A DNA stretch of 64,000 nt from Ancylobacter polymorphus (GCF_022836935.1 NZ_CP083239.1:3052001-3116000); one strand, 5' to 3'; numbered from the stretch's first letter, positions 44,285 to 53,226 are shown. The notes: generated from the letters alone by a model not told the origin. Made by a program: numbers and translations.

Positions 44285-44599
44285 ATGTGTCTCGGCATTC
44301 CCGGCCGCATCGTCGCCATCGTCGATGAAGAGGCCATGCTCGCCAGCGTCGATGTGTCCGGCGTGCGGCGCACGGTCGATGTCGTCTGCGTCGCCGAGCC
44401 CGGCCGCCCGCTCGCGGAACTGATCGGCGCCTGGGTGCTGGTGCATGTCGGCTTCGCCATGAGCGTGATCGACGAAGAGGAGGCCGCCGCCACGCTGAAG
44501 GTGCTGACCGAGATCGGCGAGGCGGAAGGCGAGATCGAGGCGATGCGCTCCGGCAGCGTGGAGCCTTTCCATCCATCCCCCGCGCTGCGGGCCTCGTGA
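44285..44599 (+). CDS. hypC: Hydrogenase chaperone HypC
   Basis: A 104-residue HypC that carries the Fe(CN)2CO unit with HypD to the large subunit. The MCLGIPGR start exposes Cys2. The sequence is longer than the usual 75-90 residues by a C-terminal Glu/Pro-rich tail. It lies 12 bases after hupR with GAGGAG before it, then 13 bases before hypD. Confidence 0.94.
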   Translation: MCLGIPGRIVAIVDEEAMLASVDVSGVRRTVDVVCVAEPGRPLAELIGAWVLVHVGFAMSVIDEEEAAATLKVLTEIGEAEGEIEAMRSGSVEPFHPSPALRAS

Positions 44600-44612
44600 G
44601 CGGAGTTGCGTG

Positions 44613-45749
44613 ATGCGCTATGTCGATGAATTTCGCGATCCCGCTCTGGCGCGCGGCCTGATCCGCGAGATCGAGACCTTGGCGGCGCGCCTGGAGCGCG
44701 GGCGCGACCGGCCCTTTGCCATCATGGAAGTGTGCGGCGGGCACACCCACGCCATCTTCCGCTATGGGCTGGAAGGGCTGCTGCCCGACATCATCGAATT
44801 CGTCCACGGCCCCGGCTGCCCGGTCTGCGTTCTGCCCATGGGGCGGGTCGATGATTGTGTGGCCATCGCCGAACGGCCGGAAGTGATCTTCGCCACCTTC
44901 GGCGACGCCATGCGCGTGCCGGGCTCACGCAAGAGCCTGCTTGCCGCCAAGGCGGACGGCGCCGATGTGCGCATGGTCTATTCGCCGCTGGACGCTCTGG
45001 CGCTGGCCCGGCGCAACCCGGAGCGCGAGGTGGTGTTCTTCGGGCTCGGCTTCGAGACCACCATGCCGTCCACCGCGCTGACCGTGCTGCGGGCGGCGCG
45101 CGAGGGGATCACGAATTTCTCGCTCTTCTGCAACCACATCACCATCATCCCGACGCTGCGGGCGCTGCTGGAAATGCCCGATCTCGGCATAGACGGCTTC
45201 ATCGGACCGGGGCACGTCTCGATGGTCATCGGCACCGAGCCCTACCGCTTCATCGCCGAGGAGTTCGCCAAGCCGATGGTGGTCGCCGGCTTCGAGCCGA
45301 TCGACCTGCTGCAATCGCTGCTGATGGTGCTGCGCCAGCTGGAGCAGGGGCGCGCGACAATCGAGAACCAGTATGCGCGGGTGGTGCCGGATGCCGGTAA
45401 TCCTCGTGCCATGGGCGCGGTGGAGGAGGTGTATGAACTGCGGCCGACCTTCGAGTGGCGCGGCCTCGGCTCCATCGCCCATTCCGGCGTGCGGCTGCGC
45501 GAGGCCTATGCCGGCTTCGACGCGGAACGGCGCTTCGCGGTGAAGGAGGTGCAGGTAGCCGATCCCGCCGCCTGCCGCTGCGGCGAGGTGTTGACCGGGC
45601 AGATGAAGCCCTGGGCTTGCCCGGTGTTTGGCACCGGCTGCACGCCGGACATGCCGCTGGGAGCGCTCATGGTCTCCTCCGAGGGGGCCTGCGCGGCCTA
45701 TTACCAATATGGCGGGCTGCGCCCGCCGCAGCTGGAGGGCGCGGCATGA
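44613..45749 (+). CDS. hypD: Hydrogenase maturation protein HypD
   Basis: A 378-residue HypD with a [4Fe-4S] cluster, on which the iron is given CN and CO ligands together with HypC and HypE. Active-site motifs are CGGHTH (about 41-46) and GPGCPVC (about 68-74). The cluster cysteines are in CRCGEVLTG, KPWACPVF, GTGCTP and GACAAYYQY near the end. GGAG lies 7 bases before the ATG. The stop overlaps hypE. Confidence 0.96.
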   Translation: MRYVDEFRDPALARGLIREIETLAARLERGRDRPFAIMEVCGGHTHAIFRYGLEGLLPDIIEFVHGPGCPVCVLPMGRVDDCVAIAERPEVIFATFGDAMRVPGSRKSLLAAKADGADVRMVYSPLDALALARRNPEREVVFFGLGFETTMPSTALTVLRAAREGITNFSLFCNHITIIPTLRALLEMPDLGIDGFIGPGHVSMVIGTEPYRFIAEEFAKPMVVAGFEPIDLLQSLLMVLRQLEQGRATIENQYARVVPDAGNPRAMGAVEEVYELRPTFEWRGLGSIAHSGVRLREAYAGFDAERRFAVKEVQVADPAACRCGEVLTGQMKPWACPVFGTGCTPDMPLGALMVSSEGACAAYYQYGGLRPPQLEGAA

Positions 45750-46807
45750 ACCCGCCCATTCCCGTCCTTGCCACGCCCCGGCGCAACCTGCCGAAAGCGG
45801 TCACGCTGGCGCATGGTGGCGGCGGCAGCGCGATGCGCGACCTCATCGACGAGGTGTTCATCGAGACGTTCAAGGGCACGAAAGGCGCCCCGGAGGATCA
45901 GGCCCGCTTCGATCTCGCCGCGTTGATGGCGCAGGGTGACCGGCTCGCCTTCACCACCGACGGGTTCGTCGTCGACCCGCTGTTCTTTCCCGGCGGGGAT
46001 ATCGGCAAGCTAGCGGTCTGCGGCACGATCAACGATCTCGCGGTCGGCGGCGCGCGGCCGGTGGCTCTGTCCTGCGCCGTCATCATCGAGGAGGGGCTGG
46101 CGCTCGACACGCTGCGGGCGGTGGCGCGCTCCATGGCCGAGACCGCCGGCGCGGCGGGCGTGCCGATCGTCACCGGCGACACCAAGGTCGTGGCGCGCGG
46201 CGCCTGCGACAAGCTGTTCATCACCACGACGGGCATCGGCGTGGTGCGCACCGGGGTCGAGGTCGGCATTGCGCGCGCCCGGCCCGGCGATGTCGTGCTG
46301 GTGAATGGCCAGCTCGGCGACCATGGCGCGGCGATCCTCAATGCGCGCGGCGATCTGGCGCTGGAAAGCGACATCGCAAGCGACTGCGCCGCGCTGCACG
46401 ATTTGATCGACCGGCTCATCGATGCCGCGCCGGGCGTGCGGATGATGCGCGATGCCACGCGCGGCGGCGTCGCTGCGGTGCTCAATGAACTGGCGGCGGC
46501 GAGCGGCGTCGGCGTGCGCCTGCGCGAGCGCGACACGCCCATTCGCCCGGATGTGCAGGGATTTTGCGAGATTCTCGGGCTCGATCCGCTCTACCTCGCC
46601 AATGAAGGGAAGATCGTCGCCGTGGTGCCGCCCGAACAGGAGGACGCCGCCTTGCAGGCGCTGCGGGCGCACCCGCTAGGGAGCGGTGCCGCCGCCATCG
46701 GGCGCATCACCGACACCCGGCCCGGCCGCGTGGTGATGGAGACCCGCTTCGGCGGTGAGCGCATTGTCGACATGCTGGTCGGCGACCAGCTGCCGCGCAT
46801 CTGCTGA
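45746..46807 (+). CDS. hypE: Hydrogenase maturation protein HypE
   Basis: A 353-residue PurM-like ATPase. It dehydrates the carbamoyl that HypF puts on its C-terminal cysteine to a thiocyanate. The chain ends PRIC, giving that cysteine. The ATP-binding segments LAHGGGGSAMRDLI and CGTINDLAVGGARP are normal. It closes the cluster; no hupE follows. Confidence 0.96.
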   Translation: MNPPIPVLATPRRNLPKAVTLAHGGGGSAMRDLIDEVFIETFKGTKGAPEDQARFDLAALMAQGDRLAFTTDGFVVDPLFFPGGDIGKLAVCGTINDLAVGGARPVALSCAVIIEEGLALDTLRAVARSMAETAGAAGVPIVTGDTKVVARGACDKLFITTTGIGVVRTGVEVGIARARPGDVVLVNGQLGDHGAAILNARGDLALESDIASDCAALHDLIDRLIDAAPGVRMMRDATRGGVAAVLNELAAASGVGVRLRERDTPIRPDVQGFCEILGLDPLYLANEGKIVAVVPPEQEDAALQALRAHPLGSGAAAIGRITDTRPGRVVMETRFGGERIVDMLVGDQLPRIC

Positions 46808-46824
46808 TGCGATGGCGGGGGCAA

Positions 46825-46850
46825 GGAACCCGCGTGCCGATTCGTCCGTT
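46825..46850 (+). promoter_or_regulatory. EcfG-type promoter
   Basis: GGAAC (46825-46829), 17 bases, then CGTT (46847-46850) exactly match the general-stress sigma factor (EcfG) consensus of alphaproteobacteria. It lies about 45 bases before the small gene at 46894. Confidence 0.75.
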
Positions 46851-46893
46851 GGCCCTGCAGAGCGGCATGTGCCGCCCTTCAAGGAGGCCAGAA

Positions 46894-47070
46894 ATGACCA
46901 AGCGCGAACTGATCGATACCGGGACCGACAAGCGTTATGTCCGTCGCGACGAGGAAGGGCGGTTCAAGGAGTCCGTCGATGTCGGGCGCTCGCTGAGCCA
47001 GGATCGGCGCAAGCAGGCCGAGAACGACGCCAAGCCCGGCGAGGGCGATCGCGGCGACCGCAAACGTTAG
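46894..47070 (+). CDS. Small hydrophilic protein, probably stress-related
   Basis: A 58-residue charged protein (ELIDTGTDKRYVRRDEEGRF...) with no cysteine or hydrophobic core, probably disordered. Similar small proteins occur widely in Rhizobiales without known function. It has a strong AAGGAGG site and an EcfG-type promoter upstream, which suggests induction in general stress. It begins 87 bases after hypE but is probably transcribed by itself. Confidence 0.75.
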   Translation: MTKRELIDTGTDKRYVRRDEEGRFKESVDVGRSLSQDRRKQAENDAKPGEGDRGDRKR

Positions 47071-47076
47071 ACCGCT

Positions 47077-47490
47077 TCAGCCGTGCGGCGCCTGAAACGG
47101 CGCCGGGCTCGGAGACGAGGAGGCGTCGTCGGTGGCGCTTCGCGGGGCATGCGACACGTCCAGACGGCGGATGGACAAATGATCGACATCGGGCCATGCA
47201 CTGCCGTCGACGCCGACGCGCTTGGGCTGACCATTCTCGAATTCGCAGACGGCATAGCGCAGGACACCTTCACGGAAAAAGGCGCCCTGGACCTTGCCAT
47301 TCGTCGCGTCCCCATGAACCCGCAACGCGGCGACTTCGTCCTCGCTCAGGTCGTGGGTCGTCGTGGCTTCGATATGGCGCTCGCAGGTCAGTTGCGCTTC
47401 CGTCCTCGCATCCTTGCTGTGCAAATACAGACCACCGCCGATGACGATCGCGGCCGCGGCAGCTGCCTTGAGTTTCCAGTTAAGCGTCAT
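47077..47490 (-). CDS. Single-pass membrane or secreted protein of unknown function
   Basis: A 137-residue protein with an N-terminal membrane segment (about residues 7-23), two cysteines (LTCERH and YAVCEF) and a Ser/Pro-rich end. No domain is recognised. It ends 6 bases from the stop of the convergent small gene. The 221-base region on its other side (47491-47711) shows no gene or structure. Confidence 0.6.
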   Translation of the reverse strand: MTLNWKLKAAAAAAIVIGGGLYLHSKDARTEAQLTCERHIEATTTHDLSEDEVAALRVHGDATNGKVQGAFFREGVLRYAVCEFENGQPKRVGVDGSAWPDVDHLSIRRLDVSHAPRSATDDASSSPSPAPFQAPHG

Positions 47491-47711
47491 GCGGCACCCC
47501 GGCGTCTGTGAGGCTCATGGCGGAGCCTGGAGCCTGCTCGCTCCACATATTGGAAGCGTGCGAACATGTGGCGGGGGAGGCTTGTGGCAGGCTTGCGCGC
47601 TGCGGTGTGTCAGGCGACCGACCTTGCGGGAGGTTCAGCGCGGGACGTCTGGCCGGCGCCGTGGGGAAGTCCGCATGGCGGCCGACGCCGCCATGCAGGT
47701 GTTTCAGCGCC

Positions 47712-48041
47712 TCAGCGGCGGCCGGAGATCAGATAGGCGACCATGCCGATGGTGAGCAGGCCGGCAAAGGCGATGGCGGGATGGCGGCGCACCTGCGCGG
47801 CGACCTCGTCAGCCGCGTGGCGCGCCCGCTCGCTCGCTTCTTCAAGGAAATCCGCGCTGCCATCGGCGGCATAATCAAGCGCGGCGCCCGCCCGCGAGGC
47901 ACCCCGTCGGGCGTATTCGCGGGCATAGCGGCTCACGCTGGCGCCACCCTGGCTTGCCAGCGAGCCGGCAAGCTTCGCGACATCGCGGCGCAGCGCTTCG
48001 AGGTCCTTGGAGAGGGCGGCGAGTTCGGTGGACGTGGCCAT
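47712..48041 (-). CDS. DUF883 (ElaB/YqjD-like) membrane protein
   Basis: A 109-residue protein: an amphipathic helical N-terminal part (LSKDLEALRRDVAKL...) and one C-terminal membrane helix (about 86-105) preceded by VRRHPAIAF, as in ElaB/YqjD/DUF883. In E. coli these inner-membrane proteins bind ribosomes in stationary phase. An EcfG-type promoter lies 27-51 bases before the start, consistent with a stress role. Confidence 0.85.
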   Translation of the reverse strand: MATSTELAALSKDLEALRRDVAKLAGSLASQGGASVSRYAREYARRGASRAGAALDYAADGSADFLEEASERARHAADEVAAQVRRHPAIAFAGLLTIGMVAYLISGRR

Positions 48042-48067
48042 GATTCACTCCTGATGGGAGATGGACA

Positions 48068-48092
48068 AACGCGCGGCGCCGAAGCGGGTTCC
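48068..48092 (-). promoter_or_regulatory. EcfG-type promoter for the DUF883 gene
   Basis: On the minus strand GGAAC (48092-48088), 16 bases, CGTT (48071-48068). This is an exact match to the EcfG consensus, placed just upstream of the start at 48041. Confidence 0.78.
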
Positions 48093-48095
48093 GCT

Positions 48096-48314
48096 TCAGG
48101 CCATGGGCCGCAGCGGAGCGGGCCGTGCATCGACCTCAAGATTCACCACGAGCCGGCGGATATCGGGGCACCCGGCCATCACGCCCCAGCCATGGGCGAG
48201 GGCGGCGGCTTCATCATAGGCGGGAATCAGGGGCCGCAGGGTCATGGCGAGATGACCGCGCTGCCGGTCGAAGGCGATGCTGGACGAATCCACGTCGAAT
48301 TTGCGCGCGAGCAT
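48096..48314 (-). CDS. Small protein of unknown function
   Basis: A 72-residue soluble protein (start MLARKFDVDSSSIAFD). The sequence is compact and has one cysteine (GCPDIRR), with no known domain. GGGAGA lies 7 bases before the ATG. An EcfG-like promoter 29-53 bases upstream suggests stress control together with the DUF883 gene downstream. Confidence 0.65.
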   Translation of the reverse strand: MLARKFDVDSSSIAFDRQRGHLAMTLRPLIPAYDEAAALAHGWGVMAGCPDIRRLVVNLEVDARPAPLRPMA

Positions 48315-48342
48315 GGGGCAGTCTCCCGTTGCAACACTCGTT

Positions 48343-48367
48343 AACAATTGGTGAACGGGAAGGTTCC
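48343..48367 (-). promoter_or_regulatory. EcfG-like promoter for the 72-residue protein
   Basis: On the minus strand GGAAC (48367-48363), 17 bases, GTT (48345-48343). The base before GTT is T, not C, so the match is slightly weaker than the two nearby ones. Confidence 0.55.
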
Positions 48368-48786
48368 GCAGACGTCGGGGGCGTCTCGCGTAGGGACCGC
48401 GGCACCGGCGGGTATCGACCGACGCTGGCACCGCCTGCGCGGCCCTGGTCGGATCGCCCATGCCGACCGCCGCTCTTGGCGTGCCACGCCGCGCGGGATC
48501 GGGGTCCAGTACCGGCGTCAAAGCCGGTAATGGGCACGCGGCGTGCGCTCCCTCGCGCGTCCGGCCCAATCGGTGAGGAATTGGCCGGGTGCGAGCGCGG
48601 TCACCTTAAATTCCGAACGCGCCAAATCATTGCCGGGCAGCTTGGAGGACGGCCGCTCTACTGTTCGTCCGCACATGCGGCTGCGAGCCGCGAGGGAGCC
48701 CATGCAGTCATCATCCGGCGCAGTCGTGGGGGCGCGCCGGATGACCGTCTTTTTCGGCGCTCATCCGCCAACCGGGCCGATGGCCA
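48368..48786. other. Gap with nested inverted repeats and no supported gene
   Basis: Open frames here have no ribosome-binding sites or family resemblance. At 48486-48544 there is an outer inverted repeat, ACGCCGCG with CGCGGCGT, and an inner one, ACCGGC with GCCGGT (48511-48528, loop GTCAAA). The structure could be a repeat element or an RNA hairpin. The rest shows nothing. Confidence 0.4.
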
Positions 48787-49554
48787 TCAGGGCAGCAGGC
48801 CCTTGCGGCTGAAGCACTCTTCGATCTTGGTCACGACGGCCGCCGAACCTGTCAGCGGCCACTTGACCGGCTTCGCGCCCTTGATCTGGGTGGTCAGCAG
48901 TTTGCCGTTCCTGAGGGCGGCGACAAAGCGATCGTCCAGTCCCGCCTCGCCCGCGCCTTCAGCGGTAAAGCCGAACTGGGCATCCACGCGGCGTCCGTCA
49001 AGCGTGATAATGCCCCCCTCGAACCCTTCCGTCTGCTCAGCAGGGACGCGCAGTTCCCAGCCATACGTCTTCTTCTGAAGGATGAGGAAGCCCGCTGGAA
49101 GGCTGATCGACCCGGCGCAGCCAACAAACTCCGACCCTGCATTCAGCGAGACGACCTCCCAGCCGCGCGTAGAGCCATAGGGCGCCATCTCAAGATCGGC
49201 TGTCGGCTGTAAGCTCGGGTCGGTCGGCTCGGCGCCGGCATTCATGCCGGGCTCGTCGGTGACGGGCTCGCAGGAGAACTCCTCGACGCCAACGAAAAGC
49301 TTCGGCCCGTCGCCTTCCGGCCAGAACTGCAATTCACGGCCGGGATTCACCCAGGCGCCCTTGCCATCGGGCACGAGCGGCGCGCTGAAGGTGCCATGAA
49401 AGTTGCCACTGCTGTTCTCGGGATGGGTTTCGACAACAAGCCCGAGATCGCCGCCGCATTTGTAGAGAAGCTCGCCCTCCGCCCGTGCTGACCCAGCAGC
49501 GGCCACAAGAAGAGCAACCATGGCAGGAAGGACTTTAACCAAGCGAGTGTTCAT
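48787..49554 (-). CDS. Secreted protein of unknown function
   Basis: A 255-residue exported protein with a signal peptide (about 1-23, ending GSARAEG). Mature cysteines in YKCGGDLG, FSCEPV, VGCAGS and EECFSRK could form two disulfides. The domain is rich in beta strands, and no known family is recognised. It lies between two strips without genes, in the accessory region next to the integrase remnant. Confidence 0.7.
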   Translation of the reverse strand: MNTRLVKVLPAMVALLVAAAGSARAEGELLYKCGGDLGLVVETHPENSSGNFHGTFSAPLVPDGKGAWVNPGRELQFWPEGDGPKLFVGVEEFSCEPVTDEPGMNAGAEPTDPSLQPTADLEMAPYGSTRGWEVVSLNAGSEFVGCAGSISLPAGFLILQKKTYGWELRVPAEQTEGFEGGIITLDGRRVDAQFGFTAEGAGEAGLDDRFVAALRNGKLLTTQIKGAKPVKWPLTGSAAVVTKIEECFSRKGLLP

Positions 49555-49918
49555 GGAGTGACCGGGGGAATGGGAGGGAAAGAGCGTAAATCGGCATTCC
49601 AACGCTGCCTGGGCACAGGAAGACGTTGCCGGCAAAGAAAGACAAGTATGTCGTTAACTTCGGCCAAGGGGCACTGGCCTGCGATCTTGCACGTTCCCTG
49701 ATACCGTTCAAGGGCGGTTCTGCCGGGAATCCACGTCACGTGTCGACGCAGGAGCGTGGGTTCGGCGATGGGGCTGCGATGCGCTGTTCCCGTAAGGCTC
49801 CGGGCGCCTGAAGCCGCTTGACCACCGCTGTGTCCACGGTACCCTAGTAGTCAATAATCAAGAATGCGACTTTGAGCGACCACCCTTTTGCGCGCGTCCC
49901 CTTCCTGCGAGAGACATC
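49555..49918. other. Gene-free gap between two divergent orphan genes
   Basis: The 364 bases hold only short open frames without support. The AT content is higher around 49840-49870 (TAGTAGTCAATAATCAAG), probably part of the promoter of the gene at 49919. Nothing else is recognised. Confidence 0.4.
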
Positions 49919-50398
49919 ATGAACAAACCTGCCCTTTTGCTGCTGACGCTTGCCGCCTTCAGTCTTCACATGGCCCCCGCTCCATCCCTCGCGGGCGAGA
50001 GCGTACTGGCCACCATCGGGGGCTGGCGCGTGATCTTGAACCGCAACAATGACAACAGTTTCAACCGTTGCATCATCGAGACCACCCAGAACGGCAAGGT
50101 GCTGCGGGTCGCCCATAACGGCAAGGGGCCGGATTTCAGCCTCTCGATCCCGGCCCAGGGTTATAGGAATGGCGACGACGTGAGCGTCGGCTTCAATGAC
50201 GAACAGCCGGAGTATTTCAACTTCACGTCCGATCGAGACCGCGCCTGGATGACGATGAGCTGGGACATGTCCCAGGTTTTCGAGACGGCCCGCACCATCG
50301 AAGTCTGGATCGGCAACCGTGAGCTCAAGTGGAACCTCCGCGACGCGCAAAAGGCGATCATTCGCCTGACTGATTGCGTCAACGAGAACGCACCGTGA
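49919..50398 (+). CDS. Secreted protein of unknown function
   Basis: A 159-residue exported protein with a signal peptide (about 1-25, ending PSLAGE). The mature part has two cysteines (NRCIIE and LTDCVN) and a beta-rich pattern. No family is recognised. It lies directly before the integrase remnant and could belong to an old insertion. Its codon use is less extreme in GC than its neighbours'. Confidence 0.65.
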   Translation: MNKPALLLLTLAAFSLHMAPAPSLAGESVLATIGGWRVILNRNNDNSFNRCIIETTQNGKVLRVAHNGKGPDFSLSIPAQGYRNGDDVSVGFNDEQPEYFNFTSDRDRAWMTMSWDMSQVFETARTIEVWIGNRELKWNLRDAQKAIIRLTDCVNENAP

Positions 50399-50553
50399 CG
50401 CGCTGAACGGCGGGCGGCGCACTTCGTCATCGGCGGCTGGCGCCGACGCCAAGGTAGCGCCCCCGCTCCAGTCCAGCCGGACGTCGCGGGAATGCACCCC
50501 CCCCCCGGATTGACCGGCGGCTATCTGATTGAAGCCATGCCCGCATGTGCTGA

Positions 50554-50883
50554 TCACCGAGCATGGCGTCGTCGCGTTGGCCGACTTCGGGCAGTATCGC
50601 CCGACGGCGCAATGGCGGCCTTGTGGGCCCCCGGGTCTACCCCCGGAGCCCAGCAACCTTTTGGCCCGTCCCGAAGCCGCCGCGCATCGGCCAGCGAAAT
50701 GAGCGGATAGGGCTGATAGGCGAGTTTCTTCTGTTTGCCCGCGAATCTGTCGGCCTGCTGCCCTACGCGGGCGCCGTTGGGCTTCGCGAAGAGATAGAGG
50801 CCACCACCGTCGGAAAGTTTGTCGTCGCCTGCCCGGCCCTTGGCCGTCCGGCACGCCGCATCTGGCAGGGCCATGTTCGCCAT
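50554..50883 (-). pseudogene. Decayed N-terminal fragment of a tyrosine-recombinase integrase
   Basis: On the minus strand the frame starts MANMALPDAACRTAKGRAG and continues DDKLSDGGGLYLF and KQKKLAYQPYPLISLADARRLRD. This is the N-terminal arm-binding (DUF4102-type) domain of P4-like integrases. Family positions such as the Trp/Tyr of RLWRQAYRF are replaced (RVGQQADRF), and the core catalytic domain with the R-H-R-Y residues is absent. It lies 180 bases from tRNA-Asn, a usual integration target. The gap 50399-50553 has a run of ten C (50497-50506). Confidence 0.75.
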
Positions 50884-51063
50884 CCCGGCTGATCGCTGGG
50901 ATCACGAAAACACGGCCTACAGGCCAACAAATTCGCGGGATGGGGTGGCTCTGGCCGATCCCGGCTGGGACAGCGAGCGGAAGCTGGATAAGAAACTATC
51001 TGGCAAATTCAAGGGCTAGCCAGGCGAACTGGCAGTAGCTGAGCCGTCCCAGAAACGGGGGAG

Positions 51064-51139
51064 TGGCTCCCTGAGCAGGACTCGAACCTGCGACCATTCG
51101 ATTAACAGTCGAACGCTCTACCAACTGAGCTATCAGGGA
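51064..51139 (-). tRNA. tRNA-Asn (anticodon GUU)
   Basis: A 76-base tRNA including an encoded CCA. The acceptor stem is TCCCTGA with TCAGGGA. The anticodon loop reads CTGTTAA, and the T arm is CAGGTTCGAGTCCTG. The integrase remnant lies beyond its 3' end, so this gene is the probable attachment site. Confidence 0.97.
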
Positions 51140-51229
51140 CCGGGGACGCCGTGGCGTCTCGGAGGCCGGCGATATAGCAATGCGGGATGGGTTTGTGAAC
51201 CCCTTCCATCCCGCAGCATGTGGATATCC

Positions 51230-53029
51230 TCAGGCGCTGAGGCGTTCCTGCTGCCCGGCGAACTGCAGCTGGTGGAAGGTGAAGTAGCGTCCACGCTTGC
51301 CCACGAGCTCGTCATGGCGGCCGCTTTCGACGACGCGGCCCTTCTCGATCACGCAAATCTTGTCGGCGTTGATCACCGTCTGCAGGCGATGGGCGATGAC
51401 GAGCGTGGTGCGGTTGCGCTGCAATTCGTTGAGCGCCTTCTGCACTTCGGCCTCGGATTCGCTGTCGAGCGCGGCCGTGGCTTCGTCGAGCAGCAGAATC
51501 GGCGCGTCCTTGAGGAAGGCGCGGGCAATGGCGATGCGCTGGCGCTGGCCACCCGAGAGCTGCGTGCCGCGCTCGCCGACGCGGCTGTCATAGCCGCCCT
51601 CGAAGCCCATGATGAAATCATGCGCGTGCGCCGAGCGGGCGGCCGCGATGATCTCTTCCTCGGTGGCGCCGGGACGGCCGGCGGCGATGTTCTCGCGCAC
51701 CGTGCCCGTGAACAGGAACACGTCCTGGCTGACAAAGCCGATGGCCTTGCGCAGCGAGTGGCGCGTCACGCTGTCGATGTTCTGGCCGTCAATGGTGATG
51801 ACGCCGGATTCGACCTCGTAGAAGCGCTCCAGCAGGTTCATCACCGTGCTCTTGCCGCCGCCCGAGGGGCCGACCAGCGCGGTGGTCTGGCCGGGTTCGG
51901 CAACGAAGCTGAGCCCGCGCAGCACCGGCTCGCCCTCGCGATAGCTGAACACCACCTCGTCGAACACGACGCCGCCGCCCTTGATCGCGAGTTCGGGCGT
52001 GCCCGGCGCGTCGGCTTCGGTCGCCGGCCGGTCAAGGATGGCGAACAGCATCCGGGCGCCCATGAGATGGGTGGTGAGGTCGATGTTGAGGCGGGCAAGG
52101 CGTTTGGCCGGCTCGTAGCAGAGCAGCAGCGCGGTGATGACGGAGAAGAACTCGCCCGGCGTGCGTCCGCCATGCAGAACGCCCCAGCCGGCATACATGA
52201 CGACGAGGCCGATGGCGACGCCGCCCAGCGCTTCCATCAGCGGCCCGGACTGCGACTGCGCCCGCATCATGCGGTTCGAAGCCTTTTCCATCTTGTCGAT
52301 GCGCTCGAAAATGCGCTCGCGCTGCACGTCTTCCAGCGTGAAGGACTTGATCGTGCGGATGCCCTGGAAGGCGTCGATCGACTCCGTCATGATCTGGATC
52401 GCGCTGTGGAATTCGCGACTGAAGATCTTCTGCACCTTGCGGATCAGCGACCGCACGCCACCGACCGCGATCGGCATCACCACGAAGCCGATCATCGCCA
52501 TGAACGGATCCTGGATGATCATCACCAGTGTGAGGCCGATGACCGAGAGCAGGTCGCGCCCCAGGCTGGTGATGATGAGGTTCAGCACGTTGCGCGCGGC
52601 CTGCGCGCCCGTGTTGAACCTCATCATGATTTCGGCGGTGTGGCTGCCCGAGAAATAGGTCACGTCCTGCATCAGCAGGCGGTCGAGCACGCGCTTCTGG
52701 TTGTCGGCGACGATGCGATTGCCGACCTTGGCCAGCGCCACTGCCTGCCCGTAGGCGGAAAATCCCTTGATGACGGACAGCGCCACGACGGCTCCGGAGA
52801 GAATCCAGATCGCGTTGGAATTCTGCTCGACGAAGATGCGGTTGATCACGTCGCCCATGAGATAGGCAAGGCCCGAGGTCGTGCCGGCCATGATCCCCAT
52901 GAAGACGAAGGAGATGGCATACCCCTTCCAGTGGCGCCGCCCGTCCTGAAGGAACAGCCGGCTGACCGTGTCACGTGTCTCCGCGCTGATAATGTTGCGG
53001 AACGCATTGGCCATCTTGGGAGGCAGCAT
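51230..53029 (-). CDS. ABC exporter, fused permease and ATPase (MsbA-like)
   Basis: A 599-residue half-transporter. The membrane domain (about 30-330, six helices) is followed by the nucleotide-binding domain, with Walker A VGPSGGGKST, the signature TQLSGGQRQRIAIARA, Walker B ILLLDEATAALD and the switch His in VIAHRLQ. It belongs to the lipid/multidrug exporter class, in alphaproteobacteria often annotated msbA-like. The start at 53029 has AGAGGA upstream; a start 28 codons earlier lacks support. It lies alone between two tRNA genes. Confidence 0.9.
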   Translation of the reverse strand: MLPPKMANAFRNIISAETRDTVSRLFLQDGRRHWKGYAISFVFMGIMAGTTSGLAYLMGDVINRIFVEQNSNAIWILSGAVVALSVIKGFSAYGQAVALAKVGNRIVADNQKRVLDRLLMQDVTYFSGSHTAEIMMRFNTGAQAARNVLNLIITSLGRDLLSVIGLTLVMIIQDPFMAMIGFVVMPIAVGGVRSLIRKVQKIFSREFHSAIQIMTESIDAFQGIRTIKSFTLEDVQRERIFERIDKMEKASNRMMRAQSQSGPLMEALGGVAIGLVVMYAGWGVLHGGRTPGEFFSVITALLLCYEPAKRLARLNIDLTTHLMGARMLFAILDRPATEADAPGTPELAIKGGGVVFDEVVFSYREGEPVLRGLSFVAEPGQTTALVGPSGGGKSTVMNLLERFYEVESGVITIDGQNIDSVTRHSLRKAIGFVSQDVFLFTGTVRENIAAGRPGATEEEIIAAARSAHAHDFIMGFEGGYDSRVGERGTQLSGGQRQRIAIARAFLKDAPILLLDEATAALDSESEAEVQKALNELQRNRTTLVIAHRLQTVINADKICVIEKGRVVESGRHDELVGKRGRYFTFHQLQFAGQQERLSA

Positions 53030-53226
53030 CGTCGAGAATCCTCTGCACGGGCCCGGCCGGAACGGGCGTCGCCCTTCGCTCCGCCTCTCCGGTGACGGAG
53101 CGCGGATCATCAACGACGATCATGGCTTGTTGTCAAACCCATGACGGCGGCTGCGCCGGCGACCGATAAGGCGGTGACGACACCCGCCGCCGGCGCTTTC
53201 TCAAGGCCGGCGGCGGGTGCGTGAAC

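Noticed and set aside
47508..49078. Plus-strand open frames of about 280 and 320 codons
   Set aside because: They run opposite the DUF883, 72-residue and secreted-protein genes, which have ribosome-binding sites, stress promoters or signal peptides. The plus-strand frames have none of these.
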